From: Streptomyces xinghaiensis S187
Lineage (GTDB): Bacteria; Actinomycetota; Actinomycetes; Streptomycetales; Streptomycetaceae
Length of the DNA: 64,000 nucleotides
Assembly: GCF_000220705.2 (NCBI RefSeq)
Contig: NZ_CP023202.1
Coordinates: 3,720,001-3,784,000, forward strand
Reading direction: 5' to 3'
The notes under the pieces were generated by a model. It did no database searches, had not been told where the DNA came from, and saw nothing but the letters and a program-made list of their open reading frames with translations. This document shows positions 48,837-56,138 of the stretch, in pieces (within the stretch, counting starts at the first letter, position 1; each line of letters starts with the position of its first letter). The translations under genes and the position numbers were made by a program.

Positions 48837-49442
48837 GTGATCGACGAGCCGACCGGGTGGCCGCAGCAGTCGCAGCCGGAGACGCAGCCGGAGGCGAAGC
48901 CGGAGACCCGGACGCAGGCTCAGCCGCAGCCGCAGCCGCAGCGGCGGACCGGCCCCGACCCGGATCCGGAAGGGCTCTCCCGCTTCGTGGAGCGCTTCGC
49001 CTCGGAACTCGTCGAGGCCGGGGTGCCGCGGATGCCGGCCCGGGTCTTCGCGGCGCTGATGGCCTCCGAGAAGGGCCAGCTCACCGCCGCCGAACTGGGG
49101 GAGCAGCTGCAGGTCAGCCCGGCCGCGATCTCCGGCGCGATCCGGTACCTCACCCAGGTCGGCCTCATCAGCCGGGAACGGGAACCGGGTTCCCGGCGCG
49201 AGCGCTACCGGCTCCACGACGACCAGTGGTACCTCTCCTTCAGCCGCCGGAACGAGGTCCTTCTCCGCTGGGAGAGCACCCTGCGCACAGGCGTCGAAGC
49301 GGTCGGCACGGAGAGCGCGGCCGGGCGCCGGCTGGAGGAGACGCTGGACTTCTTCGCGTTCCTCCGGCGGGAGATGACCTCGATGCTGGACCGCTGGATC
49401 GAGCACCGGGACCAGCGGCGCAGGGAGGGCGGCGCCGGCTGA
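48837..49442 (+). CDS. GbsR/MarR-type winged-helix regulator
   Basis: 201 residues from GTG 48837, with GGAG six bases upstream; an in-frame ATG at 48810 has no ribosome site. About 40 residues of Gln/Pro/Glu repeat (Q-P-E-x) precede the domain: LSRFVERFASELVEAGVPRMPARVFAALMASEKGQLTAAELGEQLQVSPAAISGAIRYLTQVGLISREREPGSRRERYRL (winged helix, about 45-125), then a C-terminal helical dimerisation region with ETLDFFAFLRREMTSMLDRW. GbsR-like MarR regulators typically repress a divergent transporter; the shared palindrome supports that here. The effector is probably the exporter substrate. Confidence 0.9.
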   Translation: MIDEPTGWPQQSQPETQPEAKPETRTQAQPQPQPQRRTGPDPDPEGLSRFVERFASELVEAGVPRMPARVFAALMASEKGQLTAAELGEQLQVSPAAISGAIRYLTQVGLISREREPGSRRERYRLHDDQWYLSFSRRNEVLLRWESTLRTGVEAVGTESAAGRRLEETLDFFAFLRREMTSMLDRWIEHRDQRRREGGAG

Positions 49443-49569
49443 CGCGGTGTCGCCGGGCCGGGTGCTCCCGGGCCGCCGGGCCGGGTGCTCCCCGTGCCGG
49501 GTGCTCCCGGGGTGGAGTGCTCCCCGGGCCCGGCGCTCGTTCCTGAACCCTTGCGAGGGCCAGGACCGC

Positions 49570-50802
49570 TCAGGACCCACCCGAGGGCGGGGCCGGATAC
49601 GGAAGAGTCAGCCGCAGGGCCCCGGGGCGGACCGTCCAGGTACGGGTGCGGACCGGTCCGCCGACCACCGCGTCGGCCCGGTAGTGGAAATCGGCCCCCG
49701 AGACGGTGATCGCCCGCGCGTGCGCCGTGACCGGGGCACCGCCGCGGCCGCCGTCCACCGGCTGGATGACGATGTGCGCGAGCCCGCCGCAAGCGGAATC
49801 CGGTCCGTGCGCCGTCGCCCCGGGGCCGCCGCCCGCCGCCGGTCCGGCGCCGGGCTCCCGCGTCCGGCCCGACCCGCCCCCGTCCTCCGTACCGGCTGCC
49901 CCGGGACCGCCGGACGCGTTCCGCGCCGCGCCTGCCCGTCCGGCGCCGGAAGCGGAACCGGAAGGGGAACCATGGCCGGCCGTTCCGCGGCCGTTCCGGC
50001 CGGACCCCGCCGCGCGCCGGCCGCGGGCTCCCTCTCCGCCGGTCCCGTCCCCGCCGGTCCCGTCCCACCGCGACCCGTCCCGCCCCGCACCGCCGGCCCC
50101 CCGCGGCTCCGTCCCGCCCGGCCGGAACCCGGAGGCGCCGCCGCACACCGTCACCGACACGTCCCGCACCGGCCGGTCGAGGTCCACGAGCACCACCCCG
50201 TCCGCCTCCACGCGCAGCCGGTGGTGGCCCGCCCCCTCGCCGCCCCGGCCCCCGTCACCCGCACTGCCGTTCGTCCGGCGGTGGCCGCGCACCAGTCCCC
50301 GGCAGCCGCGCAGCGCCGGCTGCCACCAGGGCGTACGGCCCGGGAACCCGCCGTCCCTCCCCGGGATGCTCAGCCCGCCGATCACCACCCCGTCGCTGTC
50401 GTCGACCAGCAGATCGAGCCGCCGCTCCCTGCCCTCCAGCACCACCCGCGCCGCCGGCACCGCGCCCAGCGGCACCCCCAGCTCCCGCGCCAGCGCGGTC
50501 GACCGGGCCGAGGCCCCCACGGGTACGAAGGCCAGCGCCGCGTCCGCCAGCTCCCGTTCCCGGTGCAGGAGCCCCACGATCCGGCGCAGCGCGAGATCGT
50601 CACCGACCACCACGGGATGCCGCCGCCCCCGGTGCGCCAGATGCCGGGCCACGTCCTCCGGCCCGTCCGGGAGGCAGATCTTCGCGGACGCCCCCGCGCA
50701 CAGCACGTCCCGCACGATGCGGACCGATTCGGCGTCGTCGCGGCGGGCCACGGGGTCGATGACGATGAGCAGTGGGCGTTCGCCGGGTGCTGGAGCCGAC
50801 AC
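49570..50802 (-). CDS. diacylglycerol/lipid kinase-like protein with degenerate catalytic motif
   Basis: 410 residues from ATG 50802. Recognisable as a DAGK_cat/YegS-like lipid kinase: LLIVIDPVARRDDAESVRIVRDVL at the start, GDDLALRRIVGLL near 67 where GGDGTxxxV is expected, FVPVGASARSTALARELGVPLG near 90 where PxGTGNDFAR is expected, then a beta-sandwich C-terminal half. Residues about 225-330 are a Gly/Arg/Ala-rich insertion. Both nucleotide-binding motifs are altered, so kinase activity is doubtful. It is divergent from purA and has no partner gene. Confidence 0.72.
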   Translation of the reverse strand: MSAPAPGERPLLIVIDPVARRDDAESVRIVRDVLCAGASAKICLPDGPEDVARHLAHRGRRHPVVVGDDLALRRIVGLLHRERELADAALAFVPVGASARSTALARELGVPLGAVPAARVVLEGRERRLDLLVDDSDGVVIGGLSIPGRDGGFPGRTPWWQPALRGCRGLVRGHRRTNGSAGDGGRGGEGAGHHRLRVEADGVVLVDLDRPVRDVSVTVCGGASGFRPGGTEPRGAGGAGRDGSRWDGTGGDGTGGEGARGRRAAGSGRNGRGTAGHGSPSGSASGAGRAGAARNASGGPGAAGTEDGGGSGRTREPGAGPAAGGGPGATAHGPDSACGGLAHIVIQPVDGGRGGAPVTAHARAITVSGADFHYRADAVVGGPVRTRTWTVRPGALRLTLPYPAPPSGGS

Positions 50803-50978
50803 CTCGGTCCTTCCTCAGGTAATCTCTCGGTGCAAGAGCCCCTGTCGCTGTCTTGCGCCAGGGGCTTCGTCTATCCGGGGCACCGGTTCGACGGCTCTGC
50901 GGACGGCGCGCGCCGAAAACGCCGCGCGATCGCCGCCGTGCACGTTGGACATGCCCCGCCCGGAAGGGGTGTACGCCT

Positions 50979-52262
50979 GTGCCCGCACTTGTGCTGCTCG
51001 GTGCTCAGTGGGGTGACGAGGGCAAAGGGAAGGCCACCGACCTGCTCGGCGGCTCCGTGGACTATGTGGTGCGCTACCAGGGCGGCAACAACGCCGGCCA
51101 CACCGTCGTCGTCGGCGACCAGAAGTACGCGCTGCATCTCCTCCCCTCCGGCATCCTCTCGCCGGGGTGCACCCCGGTCATCGGCAACGGCGTCGTCGTG
51201 GACCCGGCGGTCCTGCTCTCCGAGCTGAGCGGGCTCCAGGAGCGCGGCGTCGACACCTCGAAGCTGCTGCTCAGCGGTAACGCGCACCTGATCACGCCGT
51301 ACCACACGACCGTGGACAAGGTGACCGAACGTTTCCTCGGGAAGCGCAAGATCGGCACCACCGGGCGCGGCATCGGCCCGACCTACGCCGACAAGATCAA
51401 CCGGGTCGGCATCCGGGTGCAGGACCTCTTCGACGAGTCGATCCTGCGGCAGAAGGTCGAGGCGGCCCTCGACTTCAAGAACCAGATGCTGGTCAAGCTC
51501 TACAACCGGCGCGCCATCGCCGCCGACCAGGTGCTGGAGGAACTGCTCGGCTACGCGGACGAGCTGCGCGGCTTCGTCGCCGACACCACCCTCGTCCTCA
51601 ACGACGCCATCGACGAGGGCAAGGTCGTCCTCTTCGAGGGCGGCCAGGGCACGCTGCTCGACGTGGACCACGGCACGTACCCCTTCGTCACCTCCTCCAA
51701 CCCGACCGCGGGCGGCGCCTGCACCGGCGCCGGCGTCGGCCCGACGAAGATCAGCCGGGTCATCGGCATCCTCAAGGCGTACACGACCCGCGTCGGCGCC
51801 GGCCCGTTCCCGACCGAGCTGTTCGACGAGGACGGTGAGGCGCTGCGCCGCATCGGCGGCGAGCGGGGCGTGACGACGGGCCGCGACCGCCGCTGCGGCT
51901 GGTTCGACGCGGTGATCGCCCGCTACGCCACCCGCGTCAACGGCCTCACCGACTTCTTCCTCACCAAGCTGGACGTCCTCACCGGCTGGGAGCGGATCCC
52001 GGTCTGCGTGGCGTACGAGATCGACGGCAAGCGCGTCGAGGAGCTCCCGTACAACCAGACCGACTTCCACCACGCGAAGCCGGTCTACGAGATGCTGCCG
52101 GGCTGGTCCGAGGACATCAGCAAGGCCAAGACGTTCGAGGAGCTCCCGAAGAACGCCCAGCGGTACGTCAAGGCCCTGGAGGAGATGTCCGGCGCCCCGA
52201 TCTCCGCCATCGGCGTGGGCCCGGGCCGCACGGAGACGATCGAGATCAACTCCTTCCTCTGA
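50979..52262 (+). CDS. purA: adenylosuccinate synthetase
   Basis: GTP-dependent conversion of IMP and aspartate to adenylosuccinate, the committed step to AMP. 427 residues from GTG 50979 with GGAAGGGG upstream. Begins VLLGAQWGDEGKGKATDLL (P-loop and catalytic Asp, about 5-23), NNAGHTVV (His, about 37-44), TTGRGIGPTYADK (about 126-138), FEGGQGTLLDVDHGTYPFVTSSN (about 217-240), GVTTGRDRRCGWFD (about 293-306) and NGLTDFFLTKLDVLTG (GTP-specificity, about 318-333). Full length. The terminator at 52275-52300 is shared with the convergent haloperoxidase gene. Confidence 0.98.
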   Translation: MPALVLLGAQWGDEGKGKATDLLGGSVDYVVRYQGGNNAGHTVVVGDQKYALHLLPSGILSPGCTPVIGNGVVVDPAVLLSELSGLQERGVDTSKLLLSGNAHLITPYHTTVDKVTERFLGKRKIGTTGRGIGPTYADKINRVGIRVQDLFDESILRQKVEAALDFKNQMLVKLYNRRAIAADQVLEELLGYADELRGFVADTTLVLNDAIDEGKVVLFEGGQGTLLDVDHGTYPFVTSSNPTAGGACTGAGVGPTKISRVIGILKAYTTRVGAGPFPTELFDEDGEALRRIGGERGVTTGRDRRCGWFDAVIARYATRVNGLTDFFLTKLDVLTGWERIPVCVAYEIDGKRVEELPYNQTDFHHAKPVYEMLPGWSEDISKAKTFEELPKNAQRYVKALEEMSGAPISAIGVGPGRTETIEINSFL

Positions 52263-52274
52263 GCCGCGCGCCGT

Positions 52275-52300
52275 GGCCGGCGGGCTTACCCCCGCCGGCC
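52275..52300. terminator. bidirectional hairpin terminator between purA and haloperoxidase
   Basis: Perfect 10-bp arms GGCCGGCGGG / CCCGCCGGCC with a 6-base loop, 12 bases after the purA stop and 29 bases from the stop of the minus-strand gene. Confidence 0.82.
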
Positions 52301-52329
52301 CGGCCCGGGCACGGCTCAGGCGGCCCCGC

Positions 52330-53724
52330 TCACAACTCCTGGAGTTCGTTGCCGATGACGTACGTGGCCACGTCACGTCCCAGCTCGAGTCCGTCGACGG
52401 CGTCCCAGCGGTAGTGGACACCCAGGTACAGGCGGCTGAGCGCGTTCTCCTCGGCCGCGGCACTGAAGCTGTCGAACGTCCGGTTCCTGACCGGCGACCT
52501 GGGCTCGTCGGTGGTGGCGGTGAAGGAGATCCGGTCGGAGCCCAACGCCTCCCGCATCACGGTCTCCCACGCTCCGGCGAAGGTCGCGTGCCCGGACGCC
52601 CAGGCGGGGAAGCAGGGGGTGGGCCCCAGCGGCTGCCAGGCCGGGTCGTTCAGGCCCACCTGAATCGCGGAGACGGGCCGCCAGAGGTCGATCGGCGTCC
52701 TGTACTTGACGTCCCACTCGGCGATCGCACCGTCCGCCATCGCCAGCGACAGCAGCGCGAAGAGCCGTGCCGTCCGGTAGGTCTGCAGGTTCTGCTGGTT
52801 GGCGACAGCCGTGGTGATGGCAAGCAGCTGTCCCGGCGGCTTGTAGGTGCCGTCCGCGTCGTTGGCCCAGAACCAGGCCGCCGCGGTCTGGTCGGTGGTG
52901 CGCGCCGTCGAGTTCGCCGAACCGAGCCTGCGCACCTCGTCCACCTGCGCCTGGTATGCCTGGCTCGCCAGGAGCACGTCGTACGTGCCGTAGGTCTCGG
53001 GCGTTGCGGGCCGGAACTGCGCTCCCGAGGACAGGACGAACGGCCGTACGAGCCCCCAGTCCGGGTCCACGGCGTCGCTCTCCTGGGCGCAAGTGCCGCC
53101 GGTCGGACGCCAGGCGCCCGGCTCGTCATCCACGGTGTACGACTCGCCCTCGCTGGAGCCGTCGTCGTAACGGGCGTTCCAGATCCGGTCGGCGACCGGC
53201 TCGGCCACCAGCGGCTTGAGGACGTCGAAGCTGGTCCACTCGTCGCCGAAGCGCTCCTTGAAGCGGGTGTTGATGAACGTCGTCTGGGCGGGGAAGAGCC
53301 GGACCAGGAGGTTGCGCGCGGTGTGGCCGATGACGCGCTCTTCCTCGTCGGGCCCCTCCAGTAAGGGGGCCCCGGAGTACTTGGGCGCCTCCAGGAAGGG
53401 TTCGTACCTCAGGGAGTGCCAGGTCCGCTGGTAGGCGCTCTCCGCGTCGTAGATACCCGCGTTCATGATCGCCGCGGCCCTGGCGAGCGGGCCGGGGCCC
53501 ACGCCCGTCTGCCGCCTGAAGACATCGATCAGTACGGAGTTCCAGAACTGCACCGGCCTGCCGTCGAACGCGGCCGCCTGTGCGGAGGAGGGTGCCGCGG
53601 TCGACGGGGTTGCGGTGGTGAGCGGCGCGAGAAGCGCCGCGAGTACGACGAACAGCACGAGCCCGGTTCTCCGGCTCGTGCCTCGCCACGGAATCGGTAG
53701 CCGTCTTGGGGTCGGTGAAGCCAT
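52330..53724 (-). CDS. secreted vanadium-dependent haloperoxidase/PAP2-like protein
   Basis: 464 residues. A twin-basic head (WRGTSRR) and hydrophobic stretch TGLVLFVVLAALLAPLTTATPSTAAPSSAQA suggest export, cleaved near residue 50. The PAP2/chloroperoxidase core is in the C-terminal half: K-Y-R-T-P-I-D-L-W-R-P (vanadate Lys/Arg, about 345-355), FPAWASGHATFAGAWE (Ser-Gly-His, about 380-395) and SRLYLGVHYRWDAVDGLELGRDVA (Arg and His, about 430-452). All expected vanadate/phosphate ligands are present. Halogenating activity cannot be told from phosphatase activity by sequence. It appears monocistronic. Confidence 0.85.
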   Translation of the reverse strand: MASPTPRRLPIPWRGTSRRTGLVLFVVLAALLAPLTTATPSTAAPSSAQAAAFDGRPVQFWNSVLIDVFRRQTGVGPGPLARAAAIMNAGIYDAESAYQRTWHSLRYEPFLEAPKYSGAPLLEGPDEEERVIGHTARNLLVRLFPAQTTFINTRFKERFGDEWTSFDVLKPLVAEPVADRIWNARYDDGSSEGESYTVDDEPGAWRPTGGTCAQESDAVDPDWGLVRPFVLSSGAQFRPATPETYGTYDVLLASQAYQAQVDEVRRLGSANSTARTTDQTAAAWFWANDADGTYKPPGQLLAITTAVANQQNLQTYRTARLFALLSLAMADGAIAEWDVKYRTPIDLWRPVSAIQVGLNDPAWQPLGPTPCFPAWASGHATFAGAWETVMREALGSDRISFTATTDEPRSPVRNRTFDSFSAAAEENALSRLYLGVHYRWDAVDGLELGRDVATYVIGNELQEL

Positions 53725-53966
53725 GTGTCATCCCCCTGTTCCACTGAACCGGTACCCGCTGCACCGGCGCGCTCAAGCTAGCGAGTGCCTGCGGCCCCCG
53801 GCGTCCCACAGGAGACGGACCGCCGGGTAAACCGGTGCGGTAGCCGGCACCGGTCGCTGCAACCCGGGCGGTAGTGCCCCAGCCGCAGGCGGGAGCCCTG
53901 GGGTTTGCGGCTACGGTGGCCTGGCCGGAGGAGGTGCTGGGGCACCATGACGGAGGGGGAGTGCTG

Positions 53967-54317
53967 ATGCCGGTCAGGAAGCCGGCGACTGAGCGGCAGC
54001 GGCGGCTCGGGGCGGAGTTGCGCAAGATGCGCGAGCGGGCCGGGCTGACCATCAATGAGGCCGCCGTCATGCACCGCACGGACCGGACCACCGTGAGCAA
54101 CGTCGAGTCCGGCCGCTTCGGGGTGAGTGCCGATCGTGTGCGTGTCTGGGCGGCCAACTACTCGTGTCACGAAGCCCCGTACATCGACGCGCTCGCCGAG
54201 ATGGCCAGGGAGCGCCGTGCCGGCGCCGCCGATCACGTTGCGCGCAGACACAAGGTGCCCCGGCGGCGTTGCAGCGCCCCGGGGCGTGGCCAACGCTTAC
54301 CAGGAGCGTCAGCATGA
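53967..54317 (+). CDS. short HTH regulator, WhiJ-like N-terminus without DUF5753
   Basis: 116 residues from ATG 53967 (GGAGGGGGA upstream). Residues about 10-75 match WhiJ-type regulators closely (RQRRLGAELRKMRERAGLTINEAAVMHRTDRTTVSNVESGRFGVSADRVRVWAANYSCHEAPYIDALAEMARER), including the same helix-turn-helix frame as the gene at 17250. The expected ~180-residue DUF5753 domain is absent; instead a ~40-residue Arg/Ala/Gly tail runs to the stop, which overlaps the next start (ATGA). Either a 3'-truncated pseudogene or a genuine short regulator coupled to the two following genes. I see no DUF5753 remnant in other frames. Confidence 0.6.
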   Translation: MPVRKPATERQRRLGAELRKMRERAGLTINEAAVMHRTDRTTVSNVESGRFGVSADRVRVWAANYSCHEAPYIDALAEMARERRAGAADHVARRHKVPRRRCSAPGRGQRLPGASA

Positions 54318-54832
54318 ACCACCGTATCCGGCGTGCCCTCCGGCGCGCACTCGCCCGGCTCCGCGCGCCGCTCGCCCCTGCCACGGGGCGGCGGCGCGCC
54401 ACGGGGGCGACGCCCGTTCCGTATGCCGTACCGGCCGTGGCCGCGGCACCGGCCCGAGAAGCGCGCACTGCCGTCGGCCTGCGGCTCGTCGTCCGGGCCG
54501 TCAACCCTCCGTACCGGCTGGGGCGGTTGCGGCCGCACCCCTGGCCGGAGCCTCGGCCGTACCACCGGCCCGCGGAGCTGCCGGTCTGGGACGGCGGTGG
54601 CCGACGAGCCGGCGTGTCCGGACAGTCCGGCCCATCCGCCCACGAGCGGCGTCAGGGACAGCGCCGGGCCGCGCTCGCGTACGCGATGGACGGGATCATC
54701 GCCGGCGCCGAGACCGTTCGGGCGTACGACCTCGGGGCGGCGCTCCTCGCGCGGGCTGCCGGAGGCCCGGGCGGCGGGTCGGACGGAGGGGCGTACGGCC
54801 GGTCGGCTCCCGTCGTGGAGGTGGCGGTCTGA
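54314..54832 (+). CDS. conserved-looking hypothetical protein, basic N-terminus
   Basis: 172 residues from ATG 54314, with CAGGAG ten bases upstream. Strongly basic start (MNHRIRRALRRALARLRAPL), Pro-rich middle (RLRPHPWPEPRPYHRP), then ERRQGQRRAALAYAMDGIIAGAETVRAYDLGAALLA, a helical segment, and a Gly-rich end. No signal peptide, membrane helix or domain that I recognise. It is coupled at both ends: 4-base overlap with the short HTH gene and 1-base overlap with the next gene, so all three are likely one operon. Confidence 0.62.
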   Translation: MNHRIRRALRRALARLRAPLAPATGRRRATGATPVPYAVPAVAAAPAREARTAVGLRLVVRAVNPPYRLGRLRPHPWPEPRPYHRPAELPVWDGGGRRAGVSGQSGPSAHERRQGQRRAALAYAMDGIIAGAETVRAYDLGAALLARAAGGPGGGSDGGAYGRSAPVVEVAV

Positions 54833-55125
54833 TGAGCACCGGGACCTCGGACAACTCCAGCCCCGCGCAAGGGCTCTGCGTCAGCCGGGTTCCCGGCAAG
54901 CCGGTGGCGTGGGAGCCGGACGGCCGGCTCGCCGTCCCTCTGTGGCTGCGGCAGGACGGCCGGTTCGACACCGACCTCGCCCTGCGGCTCTCCGTCGCCG
55001 AGGCGGAGGTGCTGCACGCGCAGCTCTGCTACGCCCTCGCCGACGAACCCGTGACGACCCCGCCCGGCGCCACGCCGTACTGCCGGAGCCACCAACGGGA
55101 GGACGCGACGGTGCGCCGTCCGTAG
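54832..55125 (+). CDS. small hypothetical protein of the HTH operon
   Basis: 97 residues from ATG 54832, whose first base is the last base of the previous stop. Contains GLCVSRVPGKPVAWEPDGRLAVPLWLRQDGRFDTDLALRLSVAEAEVLHAQLCYALAD. The helical segment ALRLSVAEAEVLHAQLCYAL looks like a small folded core. Two Cys flank it and C-R-S-H ends the chain. No known family recognised. Terminated by the hairpin at 55142-55176. Confidence 0.62.
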   Translation: MSTGTSDNSSPAQGLCVSRVPGKPVAWEPDGRLAVPLWLRQDGRFDTDLALRLSVAEAEVLHAQLCYALADEPVTTPPGATPYCRSHQREDATVRRP

Positions 55126-55141
55126 GCGGTCCTCGAACTGT

Positions 55142-55176
55142 GGTCCGGGCAGGCGTCCCACATCCCTGCCCGGACC
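55142..55176. terminator. bidirectional hairpin terminator
   Basis: Perfect 12-bp arms GGTCCGGGCAGG / CCTGCCCGGACC with an 11-base loop, 16 bases after the hypothetical gene and 49 bases from the convergent VOC gene's stop. Confidence 0.83.
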
Positions 55177-55225
55177 GCTCCGTTCCCGGTCGGCAGGGGC
55201 TCCGGCCCGGTGCGGCGGGCACGGC

Positions 55226-55666
55226 TCACCCGGGCTCCGGGAGGTCGAAGCCGGGGATGCGCGCCAGGACGTCCAGGTAGTGGGGGTTGTACATGATGCC
55301 CAGGACGTTGCCGAAGGGGTCGGTCACGGATGCCGTCACGAATCCCTCCCCGCGCGGAGTGACGGGCTGGTACTCCGTGGCGCCCATCGACAGCAGGCGC
55401 TCCAAGGTGGCCGTCACATCGTCGACGTGCCAGTGGACGATGGCGCCGCCCGGGCCTTCGGCCGCTGCGGCGGGAGGGGCGTAGCGGCGGTCGATCAGGC
55501 CGAGTTCGGCCTGGAAGTCGCCGAGGCGGAACTCGGCGTAGGCCAGCTTGCCGTCCGGGCCGGAGCGTTCGAAGTACGGCCTGATGCCGAGCAGATCGCT
55601 GTACCAGCTCTTCGCCGCTTCGACGTCGTCCGCCCAGAAGCTGACGGTGGCGAGACCTCGCAGCAT
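55226..55666 (-). CDS. VOC family (glyoxalase/bleomycin-resistance-like) protein
   Basis: 146 residues from ATG 55666, nine bases after AAGGA; GTG 55687 with its own AAGGA is an alternative. Single VOC module: LATVSFWADDVEAAKSWYSDLLGIRPYFE (about 4-32), YAEFRLGDFQAELGLIDRR (about 42-60), IVHWHVDDVTATLERLLSMGATEYQPVTPRGEGFVTASVTDPFGNVLGIMYNPHY (about 75-130). The two betaalphabetabetabeta halves and the D-P-F-G-N-x-L-G-I signature are clear. Metal ligands of glyoxalase I are only partly present. Substrate unknown. Confidence 0.85.
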   Translation of the reverse strand: MLRGLATVSFWADDVEAAKSWYSDLLGIRPYFERSGPDGKLAYAEFRLGDFQAELGLIDRRYAPPAAAAEGPGGAIVHWHVDDVTATLERLLSMGATEYQPVTPRGEGFVTASVTDPFGNVLGIMYNPHYLDVLARIPGFDLPEPG

Positions 55667-55871
55667 GACCGTTGATCCTTCCGTCACCGCGAGATCCTTC
55701 CGCTCGCGCCGTGCCGTCACGCTATGGGCCCTTGCGGACAGGCCGGGTCCTCAACGCGCGCGGGTGGCGCCGTAGTGCCCGGTTCGGGGCATGGGCCTGG
55801 GCGCGGGCCGTGGCGCGGGCAGAGCGCTCCTACAGTCGAGGGAACGTCCTCTGCGCCTCGGGAGAATCCAC

Positions 55872-56105
55872 ATGGCTGATCAGCGTGTTGCCTTCCGCGT
55901 CCACTTCACGCCCAATGGCGGCGGCTACAGCGCCCTGGAGCCGGTGACCGGTGCCAGTGGGTGGGGCAAGGATCTCGCGGAGGCCAGGACGGTGATCACG
56001 GAAGCCCTTGAGCTCTACTTCTCCGAGGCGTGCCGGGAGGACGTCGAAAAGGCGCTCGCCCGCCGGGCCGATGCCTGGTCCGGCGACGTCGACATCATGG
56101 TGTGA
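55872..56105 (+). CDS. HicB-like antitoxin-fold protein, orphan
   Basis: 77 residues from ATG 55872 (GGGAGA upstream). VAFRVHFTPNGGGYSALEPVTGASGWGKDLAEARTVITEALELYFSEACRED matches the partial RNase-H-like fold of HicB antitoxins (beta strand, G-x-x-A/L-E-P, then the helix A-x-x-x-I-x-E-A-L-x-L-Y). No HicA-like double-stranded-RNA-binding toxin gene (about 60 residues with a G-S-H-x-x-Y motif) lies within 200 bases on either side. The C-terminal DNA-binding part of full HicB is absent. Function unproven. Confidence 0.7.
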   Translation: MADQRVAFRVHFTPNGGGYSALEPVTGASGWGKDLAEARTVITEALELYFSEACREDVEKALARRADAWSGDVDIMV

Positions 56106-56138
56106 CCAGCCGTTTGAATGCCCCCGGATTCGGCCGGG

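Noticed and set aside
53126..54157. Alternative minus-strand frame over the short HTH gene
   Set aside because: No motif; it spans the start of the haloperoxidase gene in another frame.
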